DNA of 64,000 nucleotides from NCBI GenBank assembly GCA_033002965.1, contig JAURVB010010511.1, forward strand, positions 1 to 64,000, read 5' to 3'. The position numbers and the translations under genes were made by a program. Positions 1-9,491 of the stretch are shown here, piece after piece (the first letter of the stretch is position 1; each line of letters opens with the position of its first letter). The notes beneath the pieces were generated by a model, which saw only the letters and a program-made list of their open reading frames with translations, was not told the DNA's origin and ran no database searches. Source of the DNA: Piper betle (taxonomy: Eukaryota > Streptophyta > Magnoliopsida > Piperales > Piperaceae).

Positions 1-174
1 TAAAAAGTAAGAAATGTTGGAATGCTGTTTGCTCACACCACAAATAGTTATTGACATAAATAGCAGATGCTATCCTGCAGATGATCAAAGTAAATAGGTT
101 TAGACTTTTTTGTTATGCAATGAAAAACTGCTAGATCACATAAGCAGACTTGTGTAACTGTCGTTCATATATAC

Positions 175-323
175 TTGCAAAGGATTTTGTAAGCAGCCCA
201 GCACGAATGAAGAGTTGCATTTGCTTGTACATCACCACCCTTCTCTGCTTCTAACATCCAATAGAGTGCTTGCTTCTGATAAGGACGAAGTTGACAAACA
301 AGAGTGCGAGGTGGTTCCTTTTC
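175..323 (-). CDS. Partial RAD5-type SNF2 DNA-repair helicase (one exon)
   Basis: Read on the minus strand, a 149-nt exon bounded by an AG acceptor (after 324) and a GT donor (174-173) encodes residues beginning EKEPPRTLVCQLRPYQKQAL, followed by YWMLEAEKG and LHSCWAAYK. From family knowledge this is the block just before the SNF2 ATPase core of plant RAD5A/RAD5B-like proteins, which act in error-free post-replication repair. The exon ends in phase 2, and the remaining exons (ATPase motifs, RING, helicase C) would lie left of the window. No upstream N-terminal or HIRAN exon was recognised between 324 and about 3000, so this is either an internal exon after a long intron or an isolated fragment. 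Confidence 0.68.
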
Positions 324-1319
324 CTAAGATTTCAAAAAGCCTTAGTTGTGATATTCTAATCCAATATTTTGGTGCTCTAGTAGGCCAAGTTATCAGATTA
401 TAAATCATGTAAAAATTTCATTTACAACGTAACGGAAATTGTAAATCTTTATAATTAACCCGCAAGTCAAAAGTGTCAACTGCGCCAACAAGTTTGTCAA
501 TTGTTGATTGAGAAAGAGAACGTTCTGCATCATTCTCGTTTTGGAGGAGGGAGTAGCCCTAGACTCATCCTGTGTAGATTTGTCAAGAGCATATATTCAG
601 AATCTCTGTCACGGTCCGGGCGACCGTGACAGAGTTCCTTTACGTTTCACACACCACCTCCACCTCCTCCTCCTCCTCCTCCACCTTCCAACCCACCGAA
701 AACATCCCGCCATTTGGCGGGTAGAGTTTGAAAGTCGGGCGGGGTTAGGAGGGAATTGTTTTTTTTTTTTTGGAACAGAATCAAGCCGAGCCAATTCGAG
801 TCGACCGGTTTCAAGCGCTCGATTGAAGCGTGGGTCGGGTGGGGAGATTCGGGTTCGTGGATTTCGGCCGGTTCAGGTTTTTTTACCGTACCTGAAACCG
901 AAATATCCCTAGTCGTGATTTGGATGGAATATTGGATTATCAGAGGAGATAAAATTTAGCTTTTTTATTAATTAATATAGTTATCATTTTAAGGGTCTAA
1001 TGGTGTATAACGCTTTTATATTATTGAAATTTAACTTTATATTAATATTTAAAAGTCTTATCATATTTGAGTTGGAATATTAAAGCTATGATTTATGATA
1101 AATGTTTTTATAATAAAGAAGGGTCAGTTCATAAAATAATAAGAGGCTTAGACTCTAAATAAAATGAGTAAAATTGTAAAATAATGATAGATGTATGGAC
1201 AGTAATGATAAAAAAAATAAAATTGTAAAATACTATAAGATATGTGACAAGTTTTTGAGCAGTTTTTTTCTTGATTATAGGATGAATAAGAGTTTAAAAC
1301 AATTTGTTAATTTCCAATA
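324..1319. other. Non-genic stretch with a GC-rich hairpin segment
   Basis: No gene is recognised. At about 604-632 there is a perfect 12-bp inverted repeat (TCTGTCACGGTC ... GACCGTGACAGA, 5-nt loop), followed by a (CTC)n-like and G/C-rich stretch to about 900, then plain AT-rich DNA. The hairpin plus GC-rich body resembles in style the elements at 44.1 and 56.2 kb, but its borders cannot be placed. The short open frames here are low-complexity. Confidence 0.5.
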
Positions 1320-1327
1320 TACATAAT

Positions 1328-1908
1328 TAGGGTTGCTAATTGAGCGAACCAGCTCGTGAGCATTTAGTATTCGGCTCGGCTTGACTCGACTCGAAACTTG
1401 ACATTTAAATGCTCAAACTCGTACTTGATCTTACGAACCGAGTTTGAGCAAGGTCGTGTTCGACTCGACTCGGTTTTAACTCGAACTCGACTCGATAAAA
1501 TAATATAATAATATAGTTTTTATATTATATATATATATATATATATATACATAATATAATAACAAAGAAGTGAAATAGTTGAGATGGTAAGTATTCAAGT
1601 TGATGACTTCGAGGTTGTGGGTTCAATCTATATTAATAGTATTTTCTTTTAAATGAAGTACTTTTGACTTTTAATCGAGCCGCTTTCGAGTTCACAAACG
1701 AGTTGGGTTCAAACTCAAGAAAATTAAACAGTTTAAGTATATTCGAACGCGAGTCGAGCTCGAACACATAAAAGATATTCGAGTCGAACTCAAGCATATA
1801 TATTCAAAACTCGTTCAATTTCGAGTCGAGTTCGAACGAGTTTCGAACTATTCGAGCAGAGTTCGAACACAAGTTGAGCTCGGCTCGTTCGCTCAATTAG
1901 CACCCCTA
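1328..1908. mobile_element. hAT-like MITE, 581 bp, with 8-bp target duplication
   Basis: The element starts TAGGGTTGCTAATTGAGCGA and ends with the inverted counterpart, TAGGGGTGCTAATTGAGCGA read on the other strand, giving terminal inverted repeats of about 22 bp with one mismatch. Both ends are flanked by the identical 8-bp direct repeat TACATAAT (1320-1327 and 1909-1916). The TAGGG(G)TG-type terminus and 8-bp duplication are hallmarks of the hAT superfamily. There is no transposase, so it is non-autonomous. The body is rich in GAGCTCGACTCG-like words and contains a (TA)n tract at about 1526-1550 and a tRNA-like segment at about 1577-1640. Confidence 0.88.
1577..1640 (+). repeat. tRNA-like segment nested in the MITE
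   Basis: A segment of the form TAGTTGAGATGGTAAGTATTC ... GGTTGTGGGTTCAATC resembles the A-box and B-box arrangement of a tRNA gene, but the stems are not maintained. It lies just after a (TA)n run. It is best read as decayed tRNA-derived (SINE-like) sequence, not a functional tRNA. Confidence 0.4.
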
Positions 1909-1916
1909 TACATAAT

Positions 1917-2889
1917 AAAATATTTGAATTTTCCCATGGAACTCACTTTAAAAATCATTAATAAGATATGCTTGGGAAAAATTAAAGATCATAAATATGT
2001 GACCATCAATACATTGACTGCTAACTCTTATCTATCTCCTTTAGAGCAAAAACTCTTAAATCTTAAATGTTCATATTTAAAAGAAGTAAATATTTTCTGT
2101 TTCTTTTCACAAGTATCACTAACAAAATTTCCTACAAATAAAAGTCTTTTTCTTCTTGGAAAATTGATCACTTCATATCTTCTCTTCTTACAAAGCTACC
2201 TAATAGTAAAATTGATTGTTATAAAACATAATTTTAAACCATATGACTTGACTCCTTTTTATAACATACTAAATTATTCCAATTTTAGAGTATTTAAACT
2301 ATGTCACAATGTATCCTTGCACGGTACTAAAATTAATCTAATAATATTTTTGTCATGATAAAAATATATAATATTGATTAAGCATAATACTAACGTGCAT
2401 ATTATTTTTTGCTTGCGTAGCATAAAAATAGAAAAAAGAAAAAGTTTATGAGCTCAAGGGAGTAAAAATTTCTTGCCATTAGATTAACATGCACCGTCCA
2501 ATTATAAAGGCCATATAAATTAGAGATATATCTAATCTCATAAAATTGCTTAACTATGCCCGTAATTAATATCATTCCAAATAAAAATTTTCTTTAGCAT
2601 ATATGATCGATTTCCTTCCCCTTTTTCATATTTTCCCAGCTCAAGCACCCTTATATGTCGTATATACACACAATATAATAAAATTTTCTTGGTTGGCATA
2701 TTTCCAAAATCTATATCATTCTGATCCACTAATGATTATTATAATGACCATCTCAAGCATATTTTCAAAAAATCGAGTGAATCCCCTAATTAAAATATTT
2801 TTTTCCAAAATATATGCTATTCTTTAATTTCTATCGATTATGATTATTATCTTCTTAAATGCATATTAATTGACTTCATTGTTCTCGCT
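1917..2889. other. AT-rich intergenic DNA
   Basis: Only AT-rich, low-complexity open frames are seen (for example 1924-2358). They have no recognisable domain or composition typical of coding DNA. The last 100 bases lead into the promoter of the secreted-peptide gene. Confidence 0.6.
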
Positions 2890-2895
2890 CTCTCT

Positions 2896-2905
2896 CTATA
2901 TATAC
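2896..2905 (+). promoter_or_regulatory. TATA box of ten-cysteine peptide gene 1
   Basis: CTATATATAC lies 89 bp upstream of the ATG at 2994, after a CT-rich (Y-patch-like) run CTCGCTCTCTCTCT. The same arrangement is conserved in the dead copy before 8269, and a matching TATA run precedes the inverted copy (about 6943-6960, minus strand). This supports a shared promoter. Confidence 0.6.
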
Positions 2906-2993
2906 TTAACCTTCTAAGGCTTTTGTACACTAGCACTTTCATATACAAATTTCCCATACAAAGTAGATCAAGTGATTCTAGAAAGAGAGAATT

Positions 2994-3345
2994 ATGGCCA
3001 AGCTCTTAGCAATTCTTTGCATGTTCATGGTCCTTCTTGCTGCTGGTATAGCATCTTTAAATTATCCATTCTCTTTAACTTCAACTTGAATGTAAATCTT
3101 CAAATATACACAAACGTTTAAAATTATTATCCAAAAATATTGCTATTTTTATGAAAAAAAATCCTCAATTTGTTTGTACATATATATCAAAAGAGGTGAA
3201 TAGTATATTATATGAATTAATAAAGTTATAAAATATAGCGTGAATATAAATTTATACATGTAAAAAAAAAGAGAGTAATACATTATCAAATTATATATCA
3301 TGGTAAATAAATCATTAAAATATATTAAATCTTATTTTCTGTATA

Positions 3346-3385
<40 letters not shown>

Positions 3386-3791
3386 AGATTATATGTTTTT
3401 TGTGTTATTAGTACAATCACACTTTCACTATTGTTGACAAGAGATCACTGCCTGTTTCAATTAGTGAGGCCAATACCGTTCACGCTGCATGCATTGAGTT
3501 GTATTTTTATATATAGTTTTGTATTTGTATGTTAACATGATGTCTAGGCATCAATTATATTGATTTTGAAAAAATAAATTGTAAACATTTCTATCGAATA
3601 AAATTGTTTATTGTACAGAAAATATGAGCAGCAAGGTTGAAGCAGCTTGTTGCCAGGACTACCATATGCCGGAATGTACCAACAGCACTTGTGTTGCTCA
3701 GCACTGCACTGGATGCGGAGCGCATACTGGAGGAGTTGATGGTTTTTGCAAATTTTACAACCACCAGCATTTTTGCCACTGCAAATGCTAG
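2994..3791 (+). CDS. Secreted ten-cysteine peptide, copy 1 (defensin-like, 74 aa)
   Basis: Two exons, 2994-3045 and 3619-3791, are joined in phase 1 across a 573-nt GT-AG intron (225 nt including stop, 74 aa). Exon 1 encodes a classic signal peptide (MAKLLAILCMFMVLLAAG). Exon 2 encodes the mature peptide with cysteine pattern CC-x7-C-x4-C-x4-C-x2-C-x10-C-x8-C-x-C-x-C, ending CHCKC. Intron position after the signal peptide and the C-x-C tail are typical of plant defensin-like cysteine-rich peptides. However, ten cysteines and C-x4-C instead of C-x3-C do not match canonical defensins, so the exact family is open. It is probably apoplastic. A paralogue (minus, 5913-6848) and a dead copy (8269-8560) lie nearby. 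The intron holds a (CT)n tract at about 3350-3380. Confidence 0.82.
3350..3380. repeat. (CT)n microsatellite in peptide gene 1 intron
   Basis: A run of about fifteen CT units lies within the 573-nt intron. Confidence 0.9.
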
Positions 3792-5912
3792 TGTTCAAAT
3801 CGAAAGCTTAGGTTTATGAATGAATAAGTCCAGCTTTGATTTATGAATGAATAATGCATGCATCCTATTTTGAGTTTTTATTTTTGATTAATAAAAGAAC
3901 TCTTGGATAAGAAACCCAATTTAGTATTGTTAAAGAGATCTTCATCCTTTCTGTTGGTACCCCAAATCATCCTCGTCTTACATTTCTTGTAGCATATCAG
4001 AAATTATACACAAAATAGATATATAATCAAACAAGGTAGCCCGCAAGCAATTTGTGTGTCGCGTACTTGTTATTTTGTAGCTTAGTCGTATGCTCGACTG
4101 GAGAATGTAAATATAATGGGTTATATCAATGGAGCTGGTGCAAAGAAATATTCAACTCGAATTAGCTCAAAACTCGAAATGTTTGGCTCAGCCCAACTCA
4201 TCTTTTCATTATCTAATTATATGCATGTATGTATTGAAGAATTATAAACAACTTGGTCCAACATAGTCACCAATAATTATAAACTCTTTCATGAAATACA
4301 AAACTTTGTTTTTTTTAAATCGACTTTTGGACTCTGTGGAGCTATCGAATGACATTCTTCTTGGCTCAGAACAAATTATGTCAAACACGAACTAAGCTTA
4401 AACACTATAATAAAGTTATTTTGATGTCAAGGGTGGTTGTGTGCTTAAACATAGAAATACAATATGTAATCGGCGGTGCCACAGAACGGATAAGAGAACT
4501 AGAATATGTTCTCGCATGTCAAGGGGAAGAAATTGGAAGCTTGAAAGCCAAACTTTCTGTAGGAGGTTTTGGTGGGGGGATATGGTCAAATTTGAAGTCT
4601 CCTTTTAGCAGTGAAGAATTTTGTCATGTCTCAGAAGAAGGTGAGGAACAATGCAGATGAAGTCCAATTGTAAAGTATTATGTGAATTTTGTACTGCTAT
4701 TTTGCTATTACTTTCAGGCTTACGAATTCTAGTGAAAGAGGCTCCAGCTTTTGATTTTGGTTGCTTTGTTGTTTAATTTAAAGGTTCCCTGATCTTACAT
4801 ATGTTATAATTCAAGATTTTTTTGTTTTAAAAACTAACGAGTTGGGCTGAGCCTAACATTTCGAGTTTCTAGCTCATTCAAGCTTGATATTTCTCAATTG
4901 TTAACAAACGATGCTTATCATTATCAAGTCCAATAAAATAACAGTACGTGACATGTTCGCGGGATCAGTGCCGGGCAAACTTGAAATGAGGTTCGTTTGA
5001 AATTAAAGAGATTCTTCTACAGTGACTACACTAACAATTCACCCATACTAACGATTTATAAGTTAAAATATTTTATCGTCTGAGACGAAAATGAGAACGG
5101 CTGTAAGGGAGATGTAGATGGAAATTCCTTGATGGCGGACGTCAAACAGTGACGGCTCTCCAAAGGTGGAGAGGAGGGCAGCCCTACAGCAAACGGCCGG
5201 GGAAGAGGGTGCTTCCCATTACCTTCCTGCACCGGAAGTTTAATAAATATAGTTCTTGGTGCTAGTACAATGCCATATGCCTGCAAGATCCACGTGACTG
5301 GTGACTCACTGTTTACTCCGATCTACGTAATCCACGCATCACCGTGAAATATTTGTACAAACATTGCATCGTATTAATTTTATGTTCTACTTCCCAAGTA
5401 ATTAAAATTAAACAATTTAGAGACAAAAAAATTTAGTTTCATGATTATTTCTAAGTACAACGAACCATATATTAGACAATTTGTGTAAAATGAATGAACA
5501 TTTAATCTATATATTAGACAAATTGAGTTTAATGAAAATTTTAACTTACTACATCATACTACAATTAAAATATTACTAAAAAATATTTCTAACCGGCTTT
5601 GAGTCAACTCAACTTCATGGCTAGCTGATTCGAATCAAGTCCGGCATTATTAAACTATGCCTAACATGATAAGATACAAAATAACTAGTACAAAACACAA
5701 ATTGTTTGTGTTGAATTCGACGTCCGTAATTTGAGGTTCCAACATTAGAACGGATACAATGTAGATCTTTTTGAGAACTAAATTGGGTTAGTCATCCAAG
5801 AGTAGAGTTCTTTATTTATATAAAAATAATAACTCACGGATACAAGAATAATTCATTCTTAAATCAAAGCTTAATTTATTCATTCATAAACAGAAAATAC
5901 TCAGATTCCCAA
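3792..5912. other. Downstream flank of peptide copy 1, duplicated at 8.56-9.27 kb
   Basis: From about 3792 to 4490 the sequence is closely repeated at about 8561-9270, part of a local segmental duplication. After about 4470 the copies diverge. An open stretch to 4658 reads ERIRELEYVLACQGEEIG followed by SLKAKL, a possible coiled-coil exon fragment of an unidentified gene. No gene is otherwise recognised up to 5912. Confidence 0.5.
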
Positions 5913-6536
5913 CTAGCATTTGCAGTGGCAAAAATGCTTATTGTTGTAAAATTTGCAAAAACCATCAATTCCTCCACTATTTTCCCCACATCCAGTGCAG
6001 TGCTGAGCAACACAAGAGCTGTTAGTACACCGCGGCATATGGTAGTCATGGCAACAAACTGCTTCAACCTTGCTGCTCAAGTTACCTGAACAGCAGCAAA
6101 CAAAAATTTTAAAAGAGACTTACAATTTTTTTCTTTCAAGTAGATACACTGGTTGATGTCTAGACATCATATTTAACCATGCAAGAATAATACAATAATA
6201 AGTCAAAAAAAGGAGCTCAGTGCTTGCAGCATCACTGCTCGTGATCTAACGTTAAACAAGACATAATGATCTCTCGTTAAACAAGAATTCATTTATGTTG
6301 ATATTACGCTATAACAGAAAGAAAACATGCTGAAGAATTTCATAATACTTACATATCTTGCATATATATATACATATAGACAAAATGAAAATTTTAATCA
6401 TATTTTATGTTTATTAAGTTTATAATATTACATAAGCATCAAGTTGTACGTTGAATAAAAATACTACATTATAAAATATTTAGTTCTCCACTCACTCACT
6501 TTTTTTCTGTATTTCCTTCTTCAATATAATATTATA

Positions 6537-6582
<46 letters not shown>

Positions 6583-6848
6583 CACATATAATTCATCTGT
6601 AATATTCATACCTCAGTCAACATATAAGATGATTAAATTTTTCATAATATCCATTAATATATATGTACAAACAAATTGATCTGTTACTACTTCCATTATA
6701 AGTTGCAATATGGATAAAACATAATAGTTAATTTTTAAGAGCATCAAATGGACAAGCAACCAGTTCAAAAATAAAAATCAAGTTACGATTCTATACCAGC
6801 AGCACAAAGGACCATTAACACGCAAAGAAAAGATACAAACTTAGCCAT
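5913..6848 (-). CDS. Secreted ten-cysteine peptide, copy 2 (74 aa)
   Basis: This is the inverted paralogue of the gene at 2994. Exon 1 is 6848-6797 (signal peptide MAKFVSFLCVLMVLCAAG) and exon 2 is 6085-5913. The exon lengths (52 and 173 nt), phase 1 and the 74-aa product are the same, with a 711-nt intron. All ten cysteines and their spacing are kept. In the mature region ten codons differ from copy 1 by amino-acid replacement and only three silently, which hints at diversification between the copies. A second ATG directly upstream (6851) would add one Met; the 6848 start was chosen because it matches copy 1. The gene looks intact. Confidence 0.82.
6541..6579. repeat. (TA)n microsatellite in peptide copy 2 intron
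   Basis: A continuous TA run of about 39 bp in the intron. Confidence 0.9.
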
Positions 6849-6989
6849 CATAAATATTCTCCTAGTTTTTCTCTTCTAGCCGGTATGTGAAATATGAATT
6901 TGTAAATGGAATTGTTGTATGGAGGCGGCTTTAGAAGGCAACTATATATACATATATAGAGAGAGAAAAGACCATTGTCGGAGCCAATT

Positions 6990-8140
6990 AATATATTAAT
7001 ATAATATATTATACTAGAATATATATTAATAAAAACTTAAGAATATGGTAATGGTAATGATAACAATCAATGAATTAAAGAATAACATATATTTAGGGAA
7101 AGAAAATATTAAATTTCGTTCCATTTTTCAGAATATACACTTGAGTTGATAATAATAATTATTATAAGATCAAAATGATGCATATTCACATAATATGCTA
7201 ACTAAGATTATATTAATTATTATTGTCATTATTATTACTATTATTATTATTGATTTATTGATATTAATTATAGAAGTTAGATCGATGGTGCCAAGAGTTT
7301 CACAAAAAATGATCATGAAAAATAATGATCATTAATGAGCTTCTAGGAATTAAGAAGGAGACGTTCACTTCCTTGAGAAATTTTTGTTGGGTTTCTCGCC
7401 TATAGAAGAAAATGTAGTCTCATGTGAAATGGTATAGTCATACGAATATGAGTAAAAAAATTGTGGAAAACATAATAACTCTTAGTGTTCCCATGCTAAA
7501 AATTTAGTAGACTCTTCGTTTTTAGGAGGATTGTTACGAGTATTATGGGTACCTACTTTTCACTCATTTTAAAAATGAATATAACTGGACCAAGGAATAT
7601 GATCTGCTATTCGTGAGATCCTATTTGTATTTACTATTTTGCATAATCTCACCTTTTTCTTTTTCTTTTTGTTTCCTTCTTAAACAGGGCTATTTTTACT
7701 GGCAACTAATAATTTTTAGGGGTTTAGCAGCATTTTTAATGCATTTACTTCTATCCATATTGGATTCTTAGTCTACAGCTCACACGTCTCTCATCGTGAA
7801 CATTCAATTATTCGTTACTTAGAATACAATGGATGATCACTAATTTATCGGCACAATGTCAATTGACAGTTCTTCAATTCAAGAATATAAGATAACAAAA
7901 CCAATCAGTAACTGATGTAACTATTTCGTAATGATTCTTGCACACATTGTTTGTATGAAGAACTGATGAAGTACTTCGGCATGCCGTCATTGAAGAATTC
8001 TACTGTGCACACGATATTGATTGCAATATACCAACAAAAAAAATGGAGTGAATCCCTTAATTAAATTTTTTGCCAAAATATATGCTATTCTTTAATTTCT
8101 ATTAATTATGATTATTAAATTCTTAAATACATATTAATTG
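6990..8140. other. AT-rich intergenic DNA
   Basis: Simple AT-rich sequence with short ATT runs (about 7210-7255). No gene, RNA or clear repeat boundary is recognised. Confidence 0.6.
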
Positions 8141-8268
8141 ACGTCATTGCTCTCGCTCTCTCTCTCTATATATATATACTTAAGCTTCTGAAGGCTTTTG
8201 TACAGCAGCTCTTTCATATACAAATTTCCCATACAAAGTAGATCAAGTGATTCTAGAAAGAGAGAATT

Positions 8269-8560
8269 ATGGCCAAGTTCTTAGCAATTCTTTGTATTTT
8301 TATACATTGTTTTGTATTTGTACGTTAACATATGATGTCTAGACTTCAATTATATTGATTTGGGGGGAAAAAATTGAATCATTGCATCGAATAAAATTGT
8401 TTGTTGTACAGAAAATATGATGCAGCAAGGTTGAAGCAGCTTGTTGCCAGGACTACCGTGGATTGCTCAGCACTGCACTTGATGCGGAGCGAATAGCGGA
8501 GGAGTTGATGGGTTTTGCAAATTTTACAACCACCGGCATTTTTGCCACTGCAAATGCTAA
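8269..8560 (+). pseudogene. Dead copy 3 of the ten-cysteine peptide gene
   Basis: It starts ATGGCCAAGTTCTTAGCAAT like copy 1. Mid-signal-peptide it jumps into sequence matching the 3' part of copy 1's intron (about 3507 onward), so the rest of exon 1, the donor and most of the intron are deleted. Exon 2 follows a good acceptor at 8410-8411 but carries a 1-nt insertion after ATATGA and loses about 27 bases covering two cysteines. The promoter (CT-rich run and TATA) and 3' flank are still close to copy 1. It belongs to the 2.88-4.49 / 8.14-9.27 kb segmental duplication. Confidence 0.85.
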
Positions 8561-9491
8561 TGCCACAAATCTGAAGCTTCGGTTTATGAATGAATAAATC
8601 CAGCCTTGATTTAAGAATGAATAAATCAAGCTTTGATTTAAGAATGAATAATGCAGGCATCCTATTTTGAGTTTTTATTTTTGATTAATAAAAGAACTCT
8701 TGGAGCCAATTTAGTATTGTCAAAGAGATCTTCATCCTTTCTGTTGGAACCCCAAATCATCCTCGTCTTACATTCCTTGTTGGATATCAGAAATTATACA
8801 CAACATAGATATATAATCAAACAAGGCAGCCAGCAAGCAATTTGTGTGTCGCGTAGTTGTTATTTTGTAGCTTGGTCGTATGCTCGACTGGAAAATGCAA
8901 ATATAATGGGTTATATCAATTGAGCTGGCGAAAAGAAATATTCAGCTCGAAAGCTCAAAACTCGAAATGTTTGGCTCAGCCCAACTCCTCTTTTCATTAT
9001 CTAATTATATGCATGTATGTATTGAAGAATTATAAACAACTTGGTCCAGCATAGTTTCCAATAATTATAAACTTTTTCATGAAATACAAACTTTTTGTTT
9101 TTTAAATCTACTTTTGGACTCTGTGGAGCTATCAAAAGACTATTCTTCTTGGCTCAGAACAAATTAAGTCAAACACGAAGTAAGCTTAAACACTATAATA
9201 AAGTTATTTTGAAGTCAGGGTGGTTGTATGCTTAAACATAGAAATACAATAAGTAATCATTGGTGCCACAAAACAATTCATTTAATACAGAAAGTTAATC
9301 GGAAGTCACCAACGAGATCCAATTTTTAGCAAGTTACACATGCAATCCTAAACCAATAAAAATAACATCAGTAACCACATCAAGAAAAGCATGTCAAATA
9401 TGCCAAGCAACCCAATACCCTCCACAAAAAAATGGTAATCTAATCAGAAAAGCTTTTAATGAAATTACCTTTAGAATGCAATAAGACATGC
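8561..9491. other. Flank of dead peptide copy and 3' spacer of METTL-like gene
   Basis: Up to about 9270 this is the second copy of the 3792-4490 flank. The rest is the 3' region of the methyltransferase gene read from the other strand. No gene is seen. Confidence 0.55.

Noticed and set aside
1924..2358. 144-aa open frame
   Set aside because: Lies in very AT-rich DNA, Leu/Asn/Lys/Ile-rich, no domain, no nearby gene signals.
4349..4660. 103-aa open frame as a complete gene
   Set aside because: Its first half is the duplicated noncoding flank of the peptide gene; only the end (RIRELEYVLACQGEE...) could be an exon fragment, which I could not assign.
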